Assembly: GCF_003945595.2 (NCBI RefSeq)
Contig: NW_024104909.1
Location: forward strand, 2,781,001 to 2,845,000
From: Pipra filicauda
Taxonomy: Eukaryota > Chordata > Aves > Passeriformes > Pipridae
DNA length: 64,000 nucleotides
Reading direction: 5' to 3'
The position numbers and the translations under genes are program-made. Position 1 is the first letter of the stretch, and each line of letters opens with the position of its first letter. Below the pieces are notes generated by a model. That model worked only from the letters and a program-made list of their open reading frames with translations. It made no database searches and had not been told where the DNA came from. Shown here one piece after another: positions 61,901-64,000 of the stretch.

Positions 61901-63620
61901 CTAAAATCTGAAAACATGGGATGGTGAACTCCAATCAAAAAGCTGCTGCTGGCTCTAGTGTGGACGTTTGGCACAAGGTCACTGGGACACACTTCATATT
62001 GATGGCTCTTGTTTGAGTCCCTCCTTATATTATAAAAGTATAAATTATTATTACTTCCTTTTTCTGGAATCTATGGTGATATTAGTTCTAATTTTCTAAT
62101 CCTCACCAAAACAAGCTTCCTCTATTAGTCAGTGAAATAACCTCTGGCTTCAGGCAGGCAGGGCAGGGTTTGTGCATTTGGAGCACCCATTCTTTCTCAG
62201 ATTGCTTCACTTGACATGAAAGACTTTTTCAACATCTATTGAAATTACTTGAAATAAAATATAATTTATAGTGTTTAACAATATAAAATCATAACCTAAT
62301 TATTGATAATTCCTTTTTATATTTATGATACTATACTAATAATGAAGAACTCATTTAGTATTAATATGGATGTTCTAAGCAGTATTTCCCCTGTAATTTA
62401 TTGTTCATTAATGTATCATTATTAGAAAGTATTTCCCTCTAATGTTTTAGTGTTGCTATAAAGCTGAGGATACAGATAAAGTGGAGATAAGAATTTACCT
62501 TTGCAAGTAGCTAAAGACAGAGTGAAGGTTATTTTCCTGTTTCAGGTCTTACTGATTTTGCAATTTGAAAGGGGAAAAGTGAAGAGCAAAATCTAATACT
62601 TCTCGTATGTGCCTGACACTGCTGGTAGAGACACAAAATGAGCAAACCCCATATTGACCCTGGAACGAATCAGCACTGTAGAACATACAGAATAGTGTAG
62701 CAATTAAATTTGCATTACAGTTGCTATACAAGAGCTCCTAATGTCAAAGAAAGTTATTGAATTTAAAATTGTGTTTATTTCTTTAGAAGTTTAACCTAAT
62801 ATAATCCCATATTTTAAGCAAGTGATTTGGCTAATTTATCTCGTGTTGATGTCCTCTTCCCTTCAATAGCATCCACTTTATCATCTTTGTGAGGGACTGA
62901 AAGGAAATCTTCATATATTTTTCATTTCTGTTGTGGCTCTATGTATGTTCCAGCAGACTATAATAGTCCTATGTTTTGGAAGATTAACTGAAATACAGAA
63001 ATGAGTATTACTTTTTCCTGTATTCAACTTGTTGTTCAATACTGTTGCAGTTTTTCAAGCCAAATCCCCTACTGTTAAGCCCTGGGTGAGCGGCTGCGTA
63101 AGAGGAAGTTAAACCCTTCCACCTTTAATGGTATTATTTCAAACAGGTTTTAAACCTTCCCAGCTCTTTGTAGTGCTCTTTTCACTAAGTGAGGAAATCA
63201 TGGTGATTTCCTGTCATGAGAACAACGCTGCTGTCCTGAGCATCCCAGCCTTTGGGGGTCACTGAGAGCTGGGAGCACGTGGCTGCTGCAGAGACCAGCG
63301 TGTTTTAGAGGAGCTGGGGAAGTGCTGAGGAAGCTTTGAGGACAAAGCAGCGACACCCACAGCAGCCATGTGTGCTCCCCACCACAAACAGGGTGCTGTG
63401 ACACAGGAAGGGTGATCAAAGGTGCTACAAATCCATCATTAACCTCCCTATGGATTGTTGGTGCACATCCTTTCAAACAGCGCCTGGGGCACTCTGGGTT
63501 TTTTTTGTGGTCAGGGGTGCAGTTTATCCTGCAGGGCAGAACCTGGTGCCATGGCCATTCTCCATGCTACCATGGGCATGTGTTTAGTTTAACACTAAGA
63601 ATTTTTTAATGAGAAATAAA
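58925..63620. other. 4.7-kb gene-less stretch
   Basis: Unique A+T-rich DNA fills this stretch. A T14 run lies at 59601-59614. The 140-codon minus frame at 59785-60207 and the 112-codon minus frame at 60534-60872 have no recognised domain. No RNA gene or repeat family is seen. Confidence 0.55.
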
Positions 63621-63629
63621 AATACAGGT

Positions 63630-64000
63630 TTTTATAGGCGTATCGCGAAGTTGTAAGATATCCAAGTTCCAAAAACTGGACCTAGGTGTCAGGGTCTTTT
63701 TTGGCTGGATAAGGGAAATATGAAAAGTTCCAAAATAAAAAAAAAAAATTAAAATCTTTTAGGGCCATGTGGAAAATTTTGTACACAGGGGTTCTTCTCT
63801 CTCTTTGGGCTAAGAAGAAAGGAAGATCCATCATCTTTAACAGAGGACACCTCACAGCCAATGGAAGGAAGATAAAACCCCTTTTCAGAGAAAAGAAACT
63901 TTTTTAGGCCGAAATGAATGTGTTAAACTTATCTGAAAAAGGATGGGACTTTGTGAAACTATAAAATGTATGAGATTTAAACACAAAGGGTCTTTTTCCC
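63630..64000 (+). mobile_element. LTR-like sequence of an endogenous retrovirus, cut by the window edge
   Basis: The last 370 bases change character. CGTATCGCGAAG (three CpGs within ten bases) stands out from the CpG-poor flank. A TGTCAGGGTCTTTTTTGGC block follows at about 63687, which could be the TG-starting edge of an LTR. Near the end come GGATGGGACTTTGTGAAAC and a TATA-like CTATAAAATG (63959-63968), suggesting an LTR promoter. This resembles avian ERV-type repeats as I remember them, but I cannot name the family. Retained CpGs suggest a relatively young insertion. Any internal genes would lie outside the window. Confidence 0.45.

Noticed and set aside
1..64000. CRISPR arrays, operons, ribosome binding sites, phage or plasmid features
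   Set aside because: The sequence is animal nuclear DNA. The only tandem array is a contiguous minisatellite without spacers.

Overview
This is vertebrate nuclear DNA, almost certainly from a bird and probably a songbird or another neoavian. It is A+T-rich with sparse CpG, no reading frame exceeds 164 codons, and no bacterial-style gene organisation is present. The avian call rests on dispersed repeats I recognise: a CR1 LINE 3' end with its octamer-type tail (about 25.11-25.26 kb), an older CR1 3' end (53.04-53.25 kb), and two copies of an LTR family that is common in bird genomes (25.75-26.03 kb and 30.04-30.19 kb). The species and chromosome cannot be read from the sequence.

I find no complete protein-coding gene, rRNA, functional tRNA or CRISPR array. 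The window looks like intergenic sequence or the inside of one or more very long introns. The longest open frames are explained by chance, a poly-A run, a minisatellite or an LTR. What can be supported is repeats, some possible exons, and several CpG-retaining, motif-dense islands that resemble avian conserved non-coding elements (possible enhancers). The enhancer calls are inference, because I had no alignment.

Layout. 0-8.3 kb: unique A+T-rich DNA with two enhancer-like islands (3.5-3.75 and 6.34-6.60 kb). 8.3-10.1 kb: a GC-richer patch with a possible 74-nt exon (8821-8894, +) and an enhancer-like island carrying an AP-1 site. 15.2-15.4 kb: a 16-bp G-rich minisatellite with G-quadruplex potential. 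16.4-19.1 kb: a short coding-like frame on the minus strand, a homeodomain/POU-rich island, and a decayed minus-strand coding remnant with a helical, coiled-coil-like segment. 22.8-24.8 kb: a purine-rich stretch with no open frame of 60 codons. 25.1-30.2 kb: the CR1 and LTR cluster. 30-41 kb: mostly featureless. 41.3 kb: a relic of a tRNA-derived SINE. 43.9-48.1 kb: the densest run of enhancer-like islands. 50.1-53.3 kb: two possible plus-strand exons with good splice signals, followed by an old CR1. 56.7-57.4 kb: two more enhancer-like islands. From 63.6 kb to the end: an LTR-like sequence with intact CpGs that runs off the window.

If the island and exon calls hold, the simplest reading is a regulatory gene desert or giant intron around a developmental gene, with one or two lowly expressed spliced non-coding transcripts. 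No novel multi-gene system is visible.
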